Notes: generated by a model from the letters alone, not told the origin. DNA of 64,000 nucleotides from Arthrobacter sp. AL12 (GCF_029960645.1 NZ_JASBQY010000004.1:221847-285846), one strand, 5' to 3'; shown: positions 47,526 through 56,252, counted from the first letter of the stretch. Numbers and translations are program-made.

Positions 47526-47700
47526 CTAAGTATTGCAGGCCGGACCAGAGGTCTCGAGCGCGGTTTGGATGTGGGCGTAGCCGGCGAGTTCCGTGCCGCG
47601 GACCCACGTGATGGACCGGCGCAGGTGGTCCGGGAGCCTGCCCATCTCCCGGATCATCGCGGCAATCCTGGACCTCGGCGGGGCCATAGTCTGGTCATAG
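47526..47700 (-). pseudogene. IS30-family transposase fragment
   Basis: The minus-strand frame reads GRLPDHLRRSITWVRGTELAGYAHIQTALE, which matches the IS30 catalytic-core segment LP.HLR.SLTWD.G.E. The Asp expected after TW is Val here, and the frame ends shortly afterwards in unrelated sequence. Only about 45 codons of the core survive, so the element is dead. It lies between the tRNA-Lys terminator and the GH16 fusion gene. Confidence 0.75.
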
Positions 47701-47929
47701 GTAAATCGACGGCACCCGTGTTCACAGTCATCAGCTGGCCAGACCGGGCCCGCCAGGCCCTCCCGGTCCCATGTCCGCGTCCGACACGCCGACTGCAGCG
47801 ACGCCACAGACCAGGTCAATGAACTGGGTGCGGGTATTCGCAGGAAATGACGTGACCATGAATGCTGCATCAATCAGGGCGTTGCTTCGACCATATGACT
47901 TTGCCGCGGGAGCCCCTATCATCTGACGT

Positions 47930-49621
47930 ATGCGAAAACAGATGTTCGTCCTTGGGGTGGCGGCAATCTTCCTGGTTGGCTGCTCTGGCCCTTCACCTCG
48001 ACCGACGGAAACGACGGCGGCGCCGGCCACCACCTCAGCGTCAGCCACGCCGACGCCTACTACGCCATCGTCAGGCTCGGCCGCGACGGATCTGAACTGG
48101 GGTACGCCGACCGCTGGCGACGAGTTCGACTATACCGGCGCACCGGACCCCGCGAAGTGGTCCGTATACGACAGCGTCGGGCACGCGGGGAATGGCATTC
48201 GGAGTCCCCAGCAGGTCACGATAGACGGTTCCAAAATGGTCATGACCGGAACACCGGACGGAACGACCGCTGGAATGAGCGCGAAGTTCGCAAACCAGAA
48301 GTACGGCCGGTGGGAGGTCCGCGCAGCGGGTTCGGGCGACAATGAGTACCATATGGTGGCGCTCCTGTGGCCGGATAGCAGGAATTGGCCGTGTGACGGC
48401 GAGGTTGACTACGCGGAGACGGCTGGCAACTGGAACGAAATCAAGTTCTTCCACCACTATTCATGTTCGAATTCCCAGACGTCCGCGTCCAAAGCTCTGG
48501 ACGTTAGTCAGTTCCACAACTACGCCCTTGACTGGTCTCCGAATGGGATCGTCGGCTACATCGATGGGGTGAAATGGTTTGAGGACACCGACCCCGCACA
48601 CCAGCCCCCCGGTCCGATGCACCAGACGCTACAACTGGACTGGTTCCCGGACAGCACTCCCAACGGCGCTGCCGAGATGCGAGTGGACTGGGTTCGAGTC
48701 TATGCGGCAGGCGTCGCTACTCCCCCTCCCACGCCGCAGGCATCCGGTGAGTCGTTTGAGTTCGCCGCCACCGGAGATATGAACCCTGCGGGTAACACGT
48801 CGGCCACGTCGAACAGTGGCAAGAACGCAGCCAGCATCATCGCCGGCCTTAACGACGGTTCGCTCGACAACTTCCTTGCACTGGGCGATTTCCAGTATGA
48901 CAAGGGCTCCTGTTCCGCGCTCGGGGCTTTCAACGAGTTGTGGGGTCCGGCTAAGGCCAAGACGTACTGGACCGCTGGCCCGAATCATGATGTTGAACCG
49001 GGCCTGCATGACGTTGACCGGTACATGGATGGGCAGTGTGTGTCCACGGTGAAGAGTGCGACGAGCTCCGATCTTGGACGGTACCAAGACGCCCTTGAAT
49101 GGTATTCATTCGACAAGGGCAACTGGCACATTCTTGTAGCGCCTTCGGCCACATGGCGTTATGACGCTGCGCGGGCGCAGGCGATGACCTCGGAGATGGA
49201 TGCCAACCTGAAAGCGGCGAAGGCCGCTGGAAAGCATCTGGCGGTCATCTCCCACGATCCGTATTTCACCAGCAACACGTCGAGCCATACCCGCTTCTCT
49301 CAGGCGAAGCCGTGGATTGACATGTTCTGGGCGAACCGGGTACGTGTGTTGCTGTCCGGCTCACAGCACAATTACGAGCGGACCTGCCCGATTAACAACG
49401 CGGACCAGTGCGTTGCGGACGGGATACAACAATTCCAGGTGTCCACTGGTGGCGTCGGCCTCCGGGCGTTCACCAGCGACCCCTCTTATGTGCAGCGGAA
49501 GTTTAGCGACACATGGGGTCACCTACGGATGAGCCTCAAGGCTGACGGCTCTTATACGTGGGAATTCCGTCCCGTTTCTGGCGGAATGCAGACTGACAGC
49601 GGGTCTCGAGGCCCTGGCTAA
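47930..49621 (+). CDS. Lipoprotein fusing GH16 glycosidase to calcineurin-like phosphoesterase
   Basis: A 563-residue exported protein. The lipobox LVGC places the lipidated Cys at residue 18, followed by a Thr/Pro linker to about 50. Residues about 58-262 are a GH16 beta-jelly-roll with WEVRAAGSG, CDGEVDYAE (catalytic ExDxxE: E158, D160, E163), HNYALDWSPNGIVGYIDGV and WVRVYAAG. After a Pro-rich linker, residues about 275-555 form a purple-acid-phosphatase-like domain: FAATGDMNP, ALGDFQYDKGS, GPNHDVEPG, VISHDPYF and GSQHNYERT. The last motif is GxQH where GHxH is usual. GH16 enzymes cut beta-glucans or galactans; the joint role with a phosphoesterase is unknown. Flanked by IS30 and IS3 debris, so probably acquired. 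Confidence 0.85.
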   Translation: MRKQMFVLGVAAIFLVGCSGPSPRPTETTAAPATTSASATPTPTTPSSGSAATDLNWGTPTAGDEFDYTGAPDPAKWSVYDSVGHAGNGIRSPQQVTIDGSKMVMTGTPDGTTAGMSAKFANQKYGRWEVRAAGSGDNEYHMVALLWPDSRNWPCDGEVDYAETAGNWNEIKFFHHYSCSNSQTSASKALDVSQFHNYALDWSPNGIVGYIDGVKWFEDTDPAHQPPGPMHQTLQLDWFPDSTPNGAAEMRVDWVRVYAAGVATPPPTPQASGESFEFAATGDMNPAGNTSATSNSGKNAASIIAGLNDGSLDNFLALGDFQYDKGSCSALGAFNELWGPAKAKTYWTAGPNHDVEPGLHDVDRYMDGQCVSTVKSATSSDLGRYQDALEWYSFDKGNWHILVAPSATWRYDAARAQAMTSEMDANLKAAKAAGKHLAVISHDPYFTSNTSSHTRFSQAKPWIDMFWANRVRVLLSGSQHNYERTCPINNADQCVADGIQQFQVSTGGVGLRAFTSDPSYVQRKFSDTWGHLRMSLKADGSYTWEFRPVSGGMQTDSGSRGPG

Positions 49622-49755
49622 TTCGTCGGTTCACGCCGATTCGGGCACAAAACGTTGATACCGTGACCATGCCCGGCGGCGACGACAGCCAGGTTGTCGT
49701 GCCGGGCAATCACGGTGGGTATAAGGGACGTACCGCCCCATTCAGCACAAGCCGG

Positions 49756-49945
49756 TTAGGTCTGCGCCGTCGCTGGTCCGGGCCCAGATGCCCATCTACA
49801 GCGCGTCCGGCGCCAGATCGGTATGGACGCTTCTGGCCACTGTCCACGCGACGACGCGTCGGGAGAACACGTCGATGACCAACGTCGCTTGCACCCAGCC
49901 AACCCGGCCGGCGAACCCGGTGCGCATGGCGTCGATGCGTATGTC
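49756..49945 (-). pseudogene. IS3-family transposase (OrfB) fragment
   Basis: On the minus strand one frame reads GFAGRVGWVQATLVIDVFSRR followed by VVAWTVARSVHTDLAPDAL, a stop, then MGIWART. This matches the DDE core of IS3 OrfB (ATVIDVFSRRVVGW...TDLALDALEMAIW). The in-frame TAG and missing flanks make it non-functional. The rest of 49622-50117 holds nothing else I can support. Confidence 0.75.
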
Positions 49946-50117
49946 TCGAGATACACCGTATTCCCGGTTACGGCATGGTTACCGGCATCATTGACCGCCC
50001 CGCGAGGCGAATGGCGCCGTGCACGCCAGACTGCCCGTCCCGGTCCAGGGCCGGTCGGGGATGCACCCACGCCGACCGGCTGACGGAACAAGGCGCAGGC
50101 TTCACCTAAAGGATCAA

Positions 50118-50267
50118 AGTTGCGACCTGGAACCGTTCCGCGGCTACACCAACGCCATCCGGAACGTACTCCCTGAAGCCATCACCGTGGTCGACGCATT
50201 CCTCATCGTCAACTCGGAACGGCCCTGGTTGATGAGCTCCGCCGCCGCGTCCAGCGGAAAACCTTCG
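50118..50267 (+). pseudogene. ISL3-family transposase fragment
   Basis: The plus-strand frame CDLEPFRGYTNAIRNVLPEAITVVDAF matches the ISL3 segment DPFRGYANAIRDELPDA..VLDAFHVV. A frameshift then moves the similarity to LVDELRRRVQRKTFG in another frame. It stops abruptly at 50268, exactly where the 3,850-bp duplicated block begins, so it marks the truncation of the phosphoesterase end of operon copy 1. Confidence 0.75.
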
Positions 50268-50291
50268 GGAGCCACCACCGTGCCGGGCGGC

Positions 50292-50495
50292 TCATGCGAG
50301 CAGTCCCAGGACGCGTGGGAGGAAGAGGACCAGGTACATCGTCCACATCACGGCGACGACCCTGGGGCTGAGCGTTAGGCCCAGGAGTCTGGGGCGTGGG
50401 GGCTGCCCGGTGTCTGCTCCGGCGCGTCGGACCTCGAGCGCGACGAGGGTCACGAGCAGGACGGCAGTCGCGAGCAGTCCCGCGAGATCGATCAT
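50292..50495 (-). CDS. Small two-helix membrane protein, glycan operon copy 1
   Basis: A 67-residue protein beginning MIDLAGLLATAVLLVTLVALEV, with a second hydrophobic stretch VVAVMWTMYLVLFLPRVLGLLA at the C-terminus and a basic loop between. Its ATG overlaps the stop of the 113-residue gene (ATGA). No family is recognised. In copy 2 it is followed with an ATGA overlap by the phosphoesterase; here only the first 28 bases of that gene remain before ISL3 sequence. Confidence 0.7.
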   Translation of the reverse strand: MIDLAGLLATAVLLVTLVALEVRRAGADTGQPPRPRLLGLTLSPRVVAVMWTMYLVLFLPRVLGLLA

Positions 50496-50833
50496 GGGGT
50501 GGCCTCCTGCCGTGCGCGTGCGATGCACGCGAGGATGGTGATGGCGCCCATCGTGATGACGCACGCCTGCCAGGACCACACCACGAGGTAGAACATCACT
50601 GTGGATACCGCGGTGAGCGTGGCGAGGCCGAGCGCCAGGACGAGCAGTGCGCTGAGCGCGAGGTCAGTCACCTGCGTGAGGCGGGCCATGGCCTGCCCCG
50701 GGAGCAGGACCAGGACGGCTGTCGCGGCGACCGCCTGCAGCGGTGTCGGCAGCCCGATGAGCGTCGCCACCGACAGCGCGAGGGCCGCGAGACCGAGCGC
50801 CAGGGTGGGCCGGGTGACGCCGCCGCCGCTCAT
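50492..50833 (-). CDS. Polytopic 113-residue membrane protein, glycan operon copy 1
   Basis: About 113 residues from ATG 50833, in ATGA overlap with the polymerase-like gene. Three to four hydrophobic helices are visible: LALGLAALALSVATLIGLP, LQAVAATAVLVLLPGQAMA, LALSALLVLALGLATLTAVSTVMFYLVVW and CVITMGAITILACIA. The LLPGQAMARL segment resembles the N-terminal membrane part of some GT-C-type membrane proteins, but there is no catalytic domain. Function is unknown. Confidence 0.7.
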   Translation of the reverse strand: MSGGGVTRPTLALGLAALALSVATLIGLPTPLQAVAATAVLVLLPGQAMARLTQVTDLALSALLVLALGLATLTAVSTVMFYLVVWSWQACVITMGAITILACIARARQEATP

Positions 50834-52761
50834 GGCGTCACCACCCGGTACACGCGTGCGTCGGCGTTGCTGAACGCGAGCTCCACGCCGTCCTGCGCGC
50901 CGAGCCACGCCTCCAGCTCATCGAAGCCTTGCGCGCTGGAGGCACCCTGGAGCACGAGACTGGCCTCCGAGGAGCGCGTGAGCAGCACGACGGCACCGCC
51001 AGGGCTGTGTCGGGCGTAGTCGTAAACGAGCGGACCGCACGTCGCGGTCGTCAGGTCGGACCGGCACATGTCATCGATCGTCCGGGCCCGGTGTTCGAGG
51101 TAGGCCTCGCTGCGCCACGGCGTCGGGTGGGCAGCGGAGATAATCGTCGAGCCCGGAGGCGCGAGACGCTGCACGGCGGCGACGGCGGCGATCTCATCGT
51201 CGGTGAAGACGTCAAACTGGGCGTTCCCGAACCGGCCCGTTACGGTCAGCACGGCCAGCAGGAAACAGGTGAGCGCCAGGGCCCCCGCGGCGCGGACAGA
51301 GGGGCGGCGGGGGCTGCCCTTCGTGGGAAGCAGGACCGAACACGCCTGCAGGGCGATGAAAGGCAACGCGAACAGCGAGACGCGGATGAGCATCTCCCCG
51401 CCGTACAACTGCGCGGGAAAGAGCAGCAGCGGGGTGAGAGCCAGGAGGACCACCCGGATGTCCAGACGTCCTCTGCGCCAGTCGCGCACCGCCCCCGCCG
51501 CGGCAAGCGCCCACAGCACAAGAGTGAGAACAATCCGGATCTGGACCACGAGCACGTGCCCGGCGGTCCCGCTCAGGCGGTCGATGACGTTCGCCTCGGT
51601 CGCGCCCTGCAGCCCTGCTTCCGCCAGCGGCGGGTTCCCGATCAGATAGGCACTCGCGGGGTAGACGAGCCAGAGCGTCAGCACGACCGCGGTGATCAGA
51701 GGCAGCCGGCTGGGCCAGACACGTCCGCTCAGGGTCAGAGCGGTGATGGCGATGAGCACCATAAACGGCGTCAACTGATGGCTCGCGCAGATGACCGCGA
51801 CGAGCAACAGGGCCACCACGAGGGCACCCACCCGGTACCCCGGCCGGGGCTCCGCGGGCGACCGCCCCCGCCACCACGCCATCAGATCCGCGCGGTCACC
51901 GGGCGACCGCCCCCGCCACCACCCCGCCAGGTCGACGCGTCGGTGGCCCCGCAGAACGGGGGTCCGCGCGGCCAACGGGCCAAGGAGCAGCGCGACCACG
52001 ACGAGATACAGGAAGAAGCTGAAAGCCTGGGGAGACAGGTAGTCCTGGTCCTGCCAGTTGCCGAGGCAGAAGACCCAGAGCACGAGCCAGCGCCGCCGCG
52101 GATCGCGCGTCAGGTAGCCCGTCAGCACGCCCAGGGCAACGAGCCACAAACCCATGTTGAGCACCGGCGCCCACAGGGCAACGGCCACCGGATCGAGGCC
52201 GGTCGCCGCGAGCACCGTCGCCAGGAGGGCGAAGAAACCCGGCCAGTTGAAATACGCATCAGTGTCCGGGTCGATCCCCGGAGTCCCCGAAAGGGCGTCG
52301 GCGATACCAAGATGACGGAACGCGACCTCACCGCGCGGTACGTCCGCGACGAAGGCTGCGGTCCCGAAAAGCACGAGCACCAGCACCACGACGAGCCACA
52401 TCATGACCGCCCGCCGCGCCGGGCCCGCGGCATCGCCCCGCAGCGCCACGACGAACGCGACATTCAAAAGCAGAACCCCCGCCCAGAACGGGTAGGGCAG
52501 CACCGCGACGAGCCCCAGGTCGCTGTTCACCGGCACGGCCACCGTGGAGGCGGCCCACACGGCAAGCGCCAACGCCACGGCGCCCGCCAGCGCGCACCAC
52601 ACCTCACGGGCCTTCCAGCGGCCCCCGGTGCGGGTGGCCGGATCCAGCGCGCCGGTCATCGCCTCTCCTGCCGCCTCTCCTGCATGACGCGCCGCAGGAC
52701 GGCCACTCGTCGCCTCTGCTGCCACGTCTCCTGCATGACGCGCCGGAGGACGGCCGCTCAT
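50830..52761 (-). CDS. Polytopic polymerase / GT-C-like protein, copy 1
   Basis: A 643-residue protein from ATG 52761, coupled by ATGA to the flippase gene. Residues 1-40 contain two tandem copies of an Arg/Ala-rich unit (SGRPPARHAG, SGRPAARHAG). About a dozen membrane helices fill residues 55-530 (for example VWCALAGAVALALAVWAAS, PYPFWAGVLLLNVAFVVAL, LFFLYLVVVALLLG-like stretches), with large loops including a duplicated WWRGRSPG/WWRGRSPA unit. A C-terminal extracytoplasmic domain of about 110 residues starts at DEIAAVAAVQRLAPPGSTII. The layout suits a Wzy-type polymerase or a GT-C membrane glycosyltransferase; no diagnostic catalytic motif is certain. Confidence 0.75.
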   Translation of the reverse strand: MSGRPPARHAGDVAAEATSGRPAARHAGEAAGEAMTGALDPATRTGGRWKAREVWCALAGAVALALAVWAASTVAVPVNSDLGLVAVLPYPFWAGVLLLNVAFVVALRGDAAGPARRAVMMWLVVVLVLVLFGTAAFVADVPRGEVAFRHLGIADALSGTPGIDPDTDAYFNWPGFFALLATVLAATGLDPVAVALWAPVLNMGLWLVALGVLTGYLTRDPRRRWLVLWVFCLGNWQDQDYLSPQAFSFFLYLVVVALLLGPLAARTPVLRGHRRVDLAGWWRGRSPGDRADLMAWWRGRSPAEPRPGYRVGALVVALLLVAVICASHQLTPFMVLIAITALTLSGRVWPSRLPLITAVVLTLWLVYPASAYLIGNPPLAEAGLQGATEANVIDRLSGTAGHVLVVQIRIVLTLVLWALAAAGAVRDWRRGRLDIRVVLLALTPLLLFPAQLYGGEMLIRVSLFALPFIALQACSVLLPTKGSPRRPSVRAAGALALTCFLLAVLTVTGRFGNAQFDVFTDDEIAAVAAVQRLAPPGSTIISAAHPTPWRSEAYLEHRARTIDDMCRSDLTTATCGPLVYDYARHSPGGAVVLLTRSSEASLVLQGASSAQGFDELEAWLGAQDGVELAFSNADARVYRVVTP

Positions 52762-54014
52762 CGCGCGTCCTGCCGCACGCGCCGAAGGACAACGACCAGC
52801 CGGAGGCCGACACCCGCGGCCCCGACGGAGAGCACCACCAACCACGCAAGGGCCATGGCGGTGGCGCCCCTCTCGGCGGCCCACAACGCCGCGGTGCAAA
52901 GGGCGACTCCGAGCATCACGCCAACCACGATCGCCTCCGCATAGCGACCACGGGCCCGGCACACGGCGTTATAAGCCTGCAGCACCGCATACGGCACCAG
53001 CCCGGCCGCCAACCACCGCAAAGCGCCGGCGGACGAATCGGCATACCGCTCCCCCATCAGACCAAGCAACGGATGAGCGAGGATGACGAGGACAGCCGCA
53101 GCCAGACCCCCGACGGCGACCGACCAACGAAGACTCGCCCAGGTGGTCGAGACCAGCCGGTCAGGTTCGCGGACCCCCTCGGAGAACTGGACAATACCCA
53201 TCAGCATCGGAGCCGAGTACGCCGCCCAGGCCATCATCCACGCCGGATACCAGTAGGCAGCCGCCTCCGGCGCCACCATATGCGCGAGCAGGAGCGGCAG
53301 CACCAGCCCGGGGGCACGCTCCGTGAGCGTGAGGAGCTGGTACGGAAGGCCCACCGCCAGCAACGGACGACCCCGCGCCGAGCGCAAAGACGGCCGCGGC
53401 CGGTAGCCCACCAGACGCCGCAACTGGACCGCACCAACCACACACGCCACAGTCGTCCCCAGAGTCCAGCAAGCCATCAACACATCAGCAGAAACCCCCC
53501 GCGACCACCACGCCACGAGCGCAGCAGCCCCGAGCGAAACCCCACCGCCCAACGCATACCTCGAAGTCGCACTGGCACCGCGCCCCAACGCCACCAGCGC
53601 CTGATCCAACACGATCACCAGAGTCCCGGTAACAGCAGCGACAAGGAACGTGAGCCAGAAAAGAACCGACACCAAAGCCGTATCCGGCATCAACACCGAC
53701 TGCAACACAAGATAACCCAGGGCCAACACCGACCCGGCCACCCCCACAATCGCAAACGCCGCATCCAGCACCCGCGCAGGCGGCTCCCCCCGCCCCACCG
53801 CCACAATAACCGCCGACCCGGCACCCATCACCGCGAGCTGCGTACAGATCATCACCGCCGAAACCGCCGCCATCGTAAGCCCGACCTCACGATCAGACGC
53901 CGCACGCGCCGCCACCACCCAGAACGCGAAACCCGCACCCGTCTGGGCAGCCTTAGCCACAACCAGCCCAAGCGAACTACGCAACGCCGAATGCCGGACG
54001 ATCGAGGCGTCCAT
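52758..54014 (-). CDS. Wzx-like polysaccharide flippase, copy 1
   Basis: A 418-residue membrane protein with about twelve helices, starting SLGLVVAKAAQTGAGFAFWVVAARAASDREVGLTMAA, the N-terminal pattern of MATE/Wzx-type exporters in polysaccharide clusters. ATG 54014 is chosen for its GGGGGA ribosome-binding site; GTG 54041 overlapping the glycosyltransferase stop is an alternative. It would move a lipid-linked glycan repeat unit across the membrane. Plus-strand frames in the same interval are antisense artefacts. Confidence 0.82.
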   Translation of the reverse strand: MDASIVRHSALRSSLGLVVAKAAQTGAGFAFWVVAARAASDREVGLTMAAVSAVMICTQLAVMGAGSAVIVAVGRGEPPARVLDAAFAIVGVAGSVLALGYLVLQSVLMPDTALVSVLFWLTFLVAAVTGTLVIVLDQALVALGRGASATSRYALGGGVSLGAAALVAWWSRGVSADVLMACWTLGTTVACVVGAVQLRRLVGYRPRPSLRSARGRPLLAVGLPYQLLTLTERAPGLVLPLLLAHMVAPEAAAYWYPAWMMAWAAYSAPMLMGIVQFSEGVREPDRLVSTTWASLRWSVAVGGLAAAVLVILAHPLLGLMGERYADSSAGALRWLAAGLVPYAVLQAYNAVCRARGRYAEAIVVGVMLGVALCTAALWAAERGATAMALAWLVVLSVGAAGVGLRLVVVLRRVRQDAR

Positions 54015-54030
54015 GACAACAGTCCCCCGC

Positions 54031-54849
54031 TCAGCGCTCACGACGCAAACCCCTCGCCATAGCCGCGTAGTTGTACCAACAAAACGCCACATAATAACGC
54101 AACCACCGAGGCTGGCCACCGGCGAGGCTCAAGGCGCTGCCCCGGACTGCCGCGGCGGCCGGCAATAGCGCCAACCTCGCACCGCGCCATCCGTGCTTGC
54201 GGACCATCCGACCCAGTCCCGTTCCGTCCATGAGGAACTGATCCAGCGCGAAGTCGAAGTCGTCTGCGGCGAAACGATGTTCGACGACGACCCGGCGTGA
54301 CACCGCCGTTCGCAGCCCGGAGTTCCGCATCCGCCAACGCAGCTCGATGTCCTCCCCCGACTTGAACGAGTCATCGAAACCCACGCCCAGCATCAGCTCC
54401 CGGTCGACGATCGTTGCCACGAGCCCGAACCAGTTGCGGCTGCGTCCGGTGCGATGGTGATGTGCCAGCGCCTGCCCCCAGTAGCCCGGTCCAGCGACAC
54501 TCTCCAAACCGGCCTGGAGGGCGTCGTAGTCGCCCTCGACCAACTCCGTAAGCAGGTCGGCGACCCCGTCGGGCCCGAACACGACGTCGGCGTCGACGAG
54601 CAGGACCCATCGGGTGTTGCTGCTCCGCACACCAAGCGTTCGAGCCCATGGCAGGCCGCGGCCCTCGTCACTCACGACCCGGGCACCGGCCGCGAGGGCC
54701 AGGTCGACGGTGCGGTCCGTGGAGCATCCGTCCACCACGATGATCTCAGCGACACCGGACTGGCGCAGGGCCTCCAGACAGCGCGGGAGCAGGTCCTCCG
54801 CGTTGCGGGCCGGAACGACCGCGGTGACCTCGGAAGGGCTGTGACCCAC
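54031..54849 (-). CDS. Family 2 glycosyltransferase
   Basis: About 272 residues with a GT-A fold: VTAVVPARNAEDLLPRCLEALRQ, IIVVDGCSTDRTVDLA, VLLVDADVVFG (metal-binding DxD) and FKSGEDIELRWRMRNSG (catalytic ED). GTG 54849, with GAGGGGGTG eight bases upstream, is preferred; TTG 54879 is an alternative. The kinase-like gene ends 14 bases upstream of this start. Only the last 87 bases of this gene are retained next to operon copy 2. Confidence 0.88.
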   Translation of the reverse strand: MGHSPSEVTAVVPARNAEDLLPRCLEALRQSGVAEIIVVDGCSTDRTVDLALAAGARVVSDEGRGLPWARTLGVRSSNTRWVLLVDADVVFGPDGVADLLTELVEGDYDALQAGLESVAGPGYWGQALAHHHRTGRSRNWFGLVATIVDRELMLGVGFDDSFKSGEDIELRWRMRNSGLRTAVSRRVVVEHRFAADDFDFALDQFLMDGTGLGRMVRKHGWRGARLALLPAAAAVRGSALSLAGGQPRWLRYYVAFCWYNYAAMARGLRRER

Positions 54850-54862
54850 TGTGTCCACCCCC

Positions 54863-55975
54863 TCAGATCTGCTCGTCAAGGACCGACGGTAGCAGCTGCT
54901 CGAGATACCGGACGATGTCGTCCGATGCCTCGTCCGCCGAGTATGCGGAGGGCACCTGCAGCAGGTGGCAGGGACGTCCGTCCAGCGCCTTGCTGAGCAC
55001 CACTCCCTTCGCCGCGAAATGCTCGCGCCACGGGAGGACAGACGTGGCCGCCAGGCCGGTCACGACCCGCTGCGAGAAGCCCGCCATCTCGATGTGGAAG
55101 TTGCCGAGCATGCGGTCGACCATCCAATCGCTCGTCCGCTCGACGATCCGAGACCGGGAGCCCTCGAAGCGCTCGATGTAGATGGCGGCCGCGAGCGGGG
55201 CCGAGGTGGTCACTTCCCGCCCCGGGAAAGCGGTCCCCGGATCGACCATGCGGTGCTCCGGCGACCAGCGCCGGGAGAAGTCCGCGAGGCGCGGATAACG
55301 GATGACGTACGGGTGCACCACCGTGGTGAGACGGCCGACGGTCTCCGAGAGCCCTGAGGGGACCAGCGGCTTGCGGACACCTTCGAACAGGTGCGGGTAG
55401 ATGGCCCGGTGGTGCGGCTTGATGAACATCGGCTTCGCGTAGCCGAGCATGGTGGCGTCCTCGGCGAGGAAGGCCCAATCGTCGCCCATGAACGACCACC
55501 CCTCCCGCCGCATCAGCTTGGCGGCAGTGCTCGTCTTACCGGTCCCTCCGGCTGCGGGAAGCGCGATCGCGTGACCCCGGTACGCCATCGTTGCCGCGTG
55601 GATCATGCCAGCCCCCTGACCGACCATGGCGGCATCGAGAACGGGGACCACGGAGGTCAACAGCTCGCCCGGCCCGTGAATGCGCCACTGCTCTGCGTCC
55701 CTCACGACCTGGACGCGGTCGGCTTGGAAACGCACGCTGTTCTCCGTATACGCGAGCTCGTGCTCAACCAGACCCGCATCCGGCATCGGCTCGAGCCGGT
55801 CGTCGACGACGATGTCAGCCGGCCGCTCGGTGTCGGTGGCGAAACACGCCAACATGCTCTGGAGCTGGGCCGCTGCCGGCGCCTCCGCGTCGACGCGAAT
55901 CATGACGCGGCCGTGGATGTCGAAGTGCAGTGTCTTTGTCTTGGCCTTGGTCTTGGTCCTGGTCCTGGTCTGCAT
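54863..55975 (-). CDS. HPr kinase-like P-loop protein of glycan cluster
   Basis: A 370-residue protein. A repetitive basic start (TRTRTKTKAKTKT, coded by a six-base simple repeat) leads to an N-terminal domain. IALPAAGGTGKTSTAAKLM (Lys147) is the P-loop, and SFMGDDWAFLAED provides the following acidic pair, as in the HprK C-terminal kinase fold. Such HprK-like proteins recur in exopolysaccharide and lasso-peptide clusters; their substrate is unknown, and no PqqD-like or asparagine-synthase gene is present here. AGGGGACGACC precedes the ATG. It heads the intact leftward operon. Confidence 0.82.
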   Translation of the reverse strand: MQTRTRTKTKAKTKTLHFDIHGRVMIRVDAEAPAAAQLQSMLACFATDTERPADIVVDDRLEPMPDAGLVEHELAYTENSVRFQADRVQVVRDAEQWRIHGPGELLTSVVPVLDAAMVGQGAGMIHAATMAYRGHAIALPAAGGTGKTSTAAKLMRREGWSFMGDDWAFLAEDATMLGYAKPMFIKPHHRAIYPHLFEGVRKPLVPSGLSETVGRLTTVVHPYVIRYPRLADFSRRWSPEHRMVDPGTAFPGREVTTSAPLAAAIYIERFEGSRSRIVERTSDWMVDRMLGNFHIEMAGFSQRVVTGLAATSVLPWREHFAAKGVVLSKALDGRPCHLLQVPSAYSADEASDDIVRYLEQLLPSVLDEQI

Positions 55976-56252
55976 GGTCGTCCCCTGTCTGAGTGGTGTC
56001 GGTCGGATGGTGTCTCGGCCCCGGCGACTAGTCCATCCAGTGCCCCTTCAGGGATTAGAAACCCCCGGCCGAGTGACTCTGCCCATATCGACCGTATGGC
56101 AGGCCGGCCGGGTAAACACCAGTAGTGATTACTTGCTTTTACACCGCGTCCTACGCTTTTACTTCGCGTCCTACGTAGGGAATTTCGTGCCCCGCCAGAG
56201 CCAGGGGTGCGCATCGCACCGGGCTTGATGGAGGCATCGAATACCAGGCAGG
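55976..56252. promoter_or_regulatory. Upstream region of glycan operon, no gene seen
   Basis: This stretch must contain the promoter of the kinase-like gene, but no confident -35/-10 pair is visible. Its first 40 bases (ribosome-binding site and CAGACAGGGGACGACC) recur with few changes at 61597-61640 beside operon copy 2. Confidence 0.4.

Larger units (their letters stand above)
50268..54117. repeat. Large direct repeat, copy 1 (3,850 bp)
   Basis: This block recurs at 57632-61481, offset exactly 7,364 bases, with apparently identical nucleotides and identical translated proteins. It carries four complete genes: two small membrane proteins, a polymerase-like protein and a flippase. The left break falls 28 bases inside what is the phosphoesterase gene in copy 2; the right break falls inside the glycosyltransferase gene. 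Confidence 0.95.

Noticed and set aside
47526..47873. A complete 115-residue protein gene
   Set aside because: Only the middle matches an IS30 core, the catalytic Asp is replaced by Val, and the upstream part has no family character, so it is recorded as a fragment.
50929..52944. 671-codon plus-strand reading frame opposite the polymerase-like gene (and its twin at 58293-60308)
   Set aside because: It is antisense over a clear membrane-protein gene, has Arg/His/Gln-rich composition with no fold or motif, and is explained by high GC leaving the opposite frame open.
53073..54062. 329-codon plus-strand frame opposite the flippase gene
   Set aside because: Low-complexity His/Arg/Pro composition and no plausible start signal; the minus strand encodes a coherent twelve-helix flippase.
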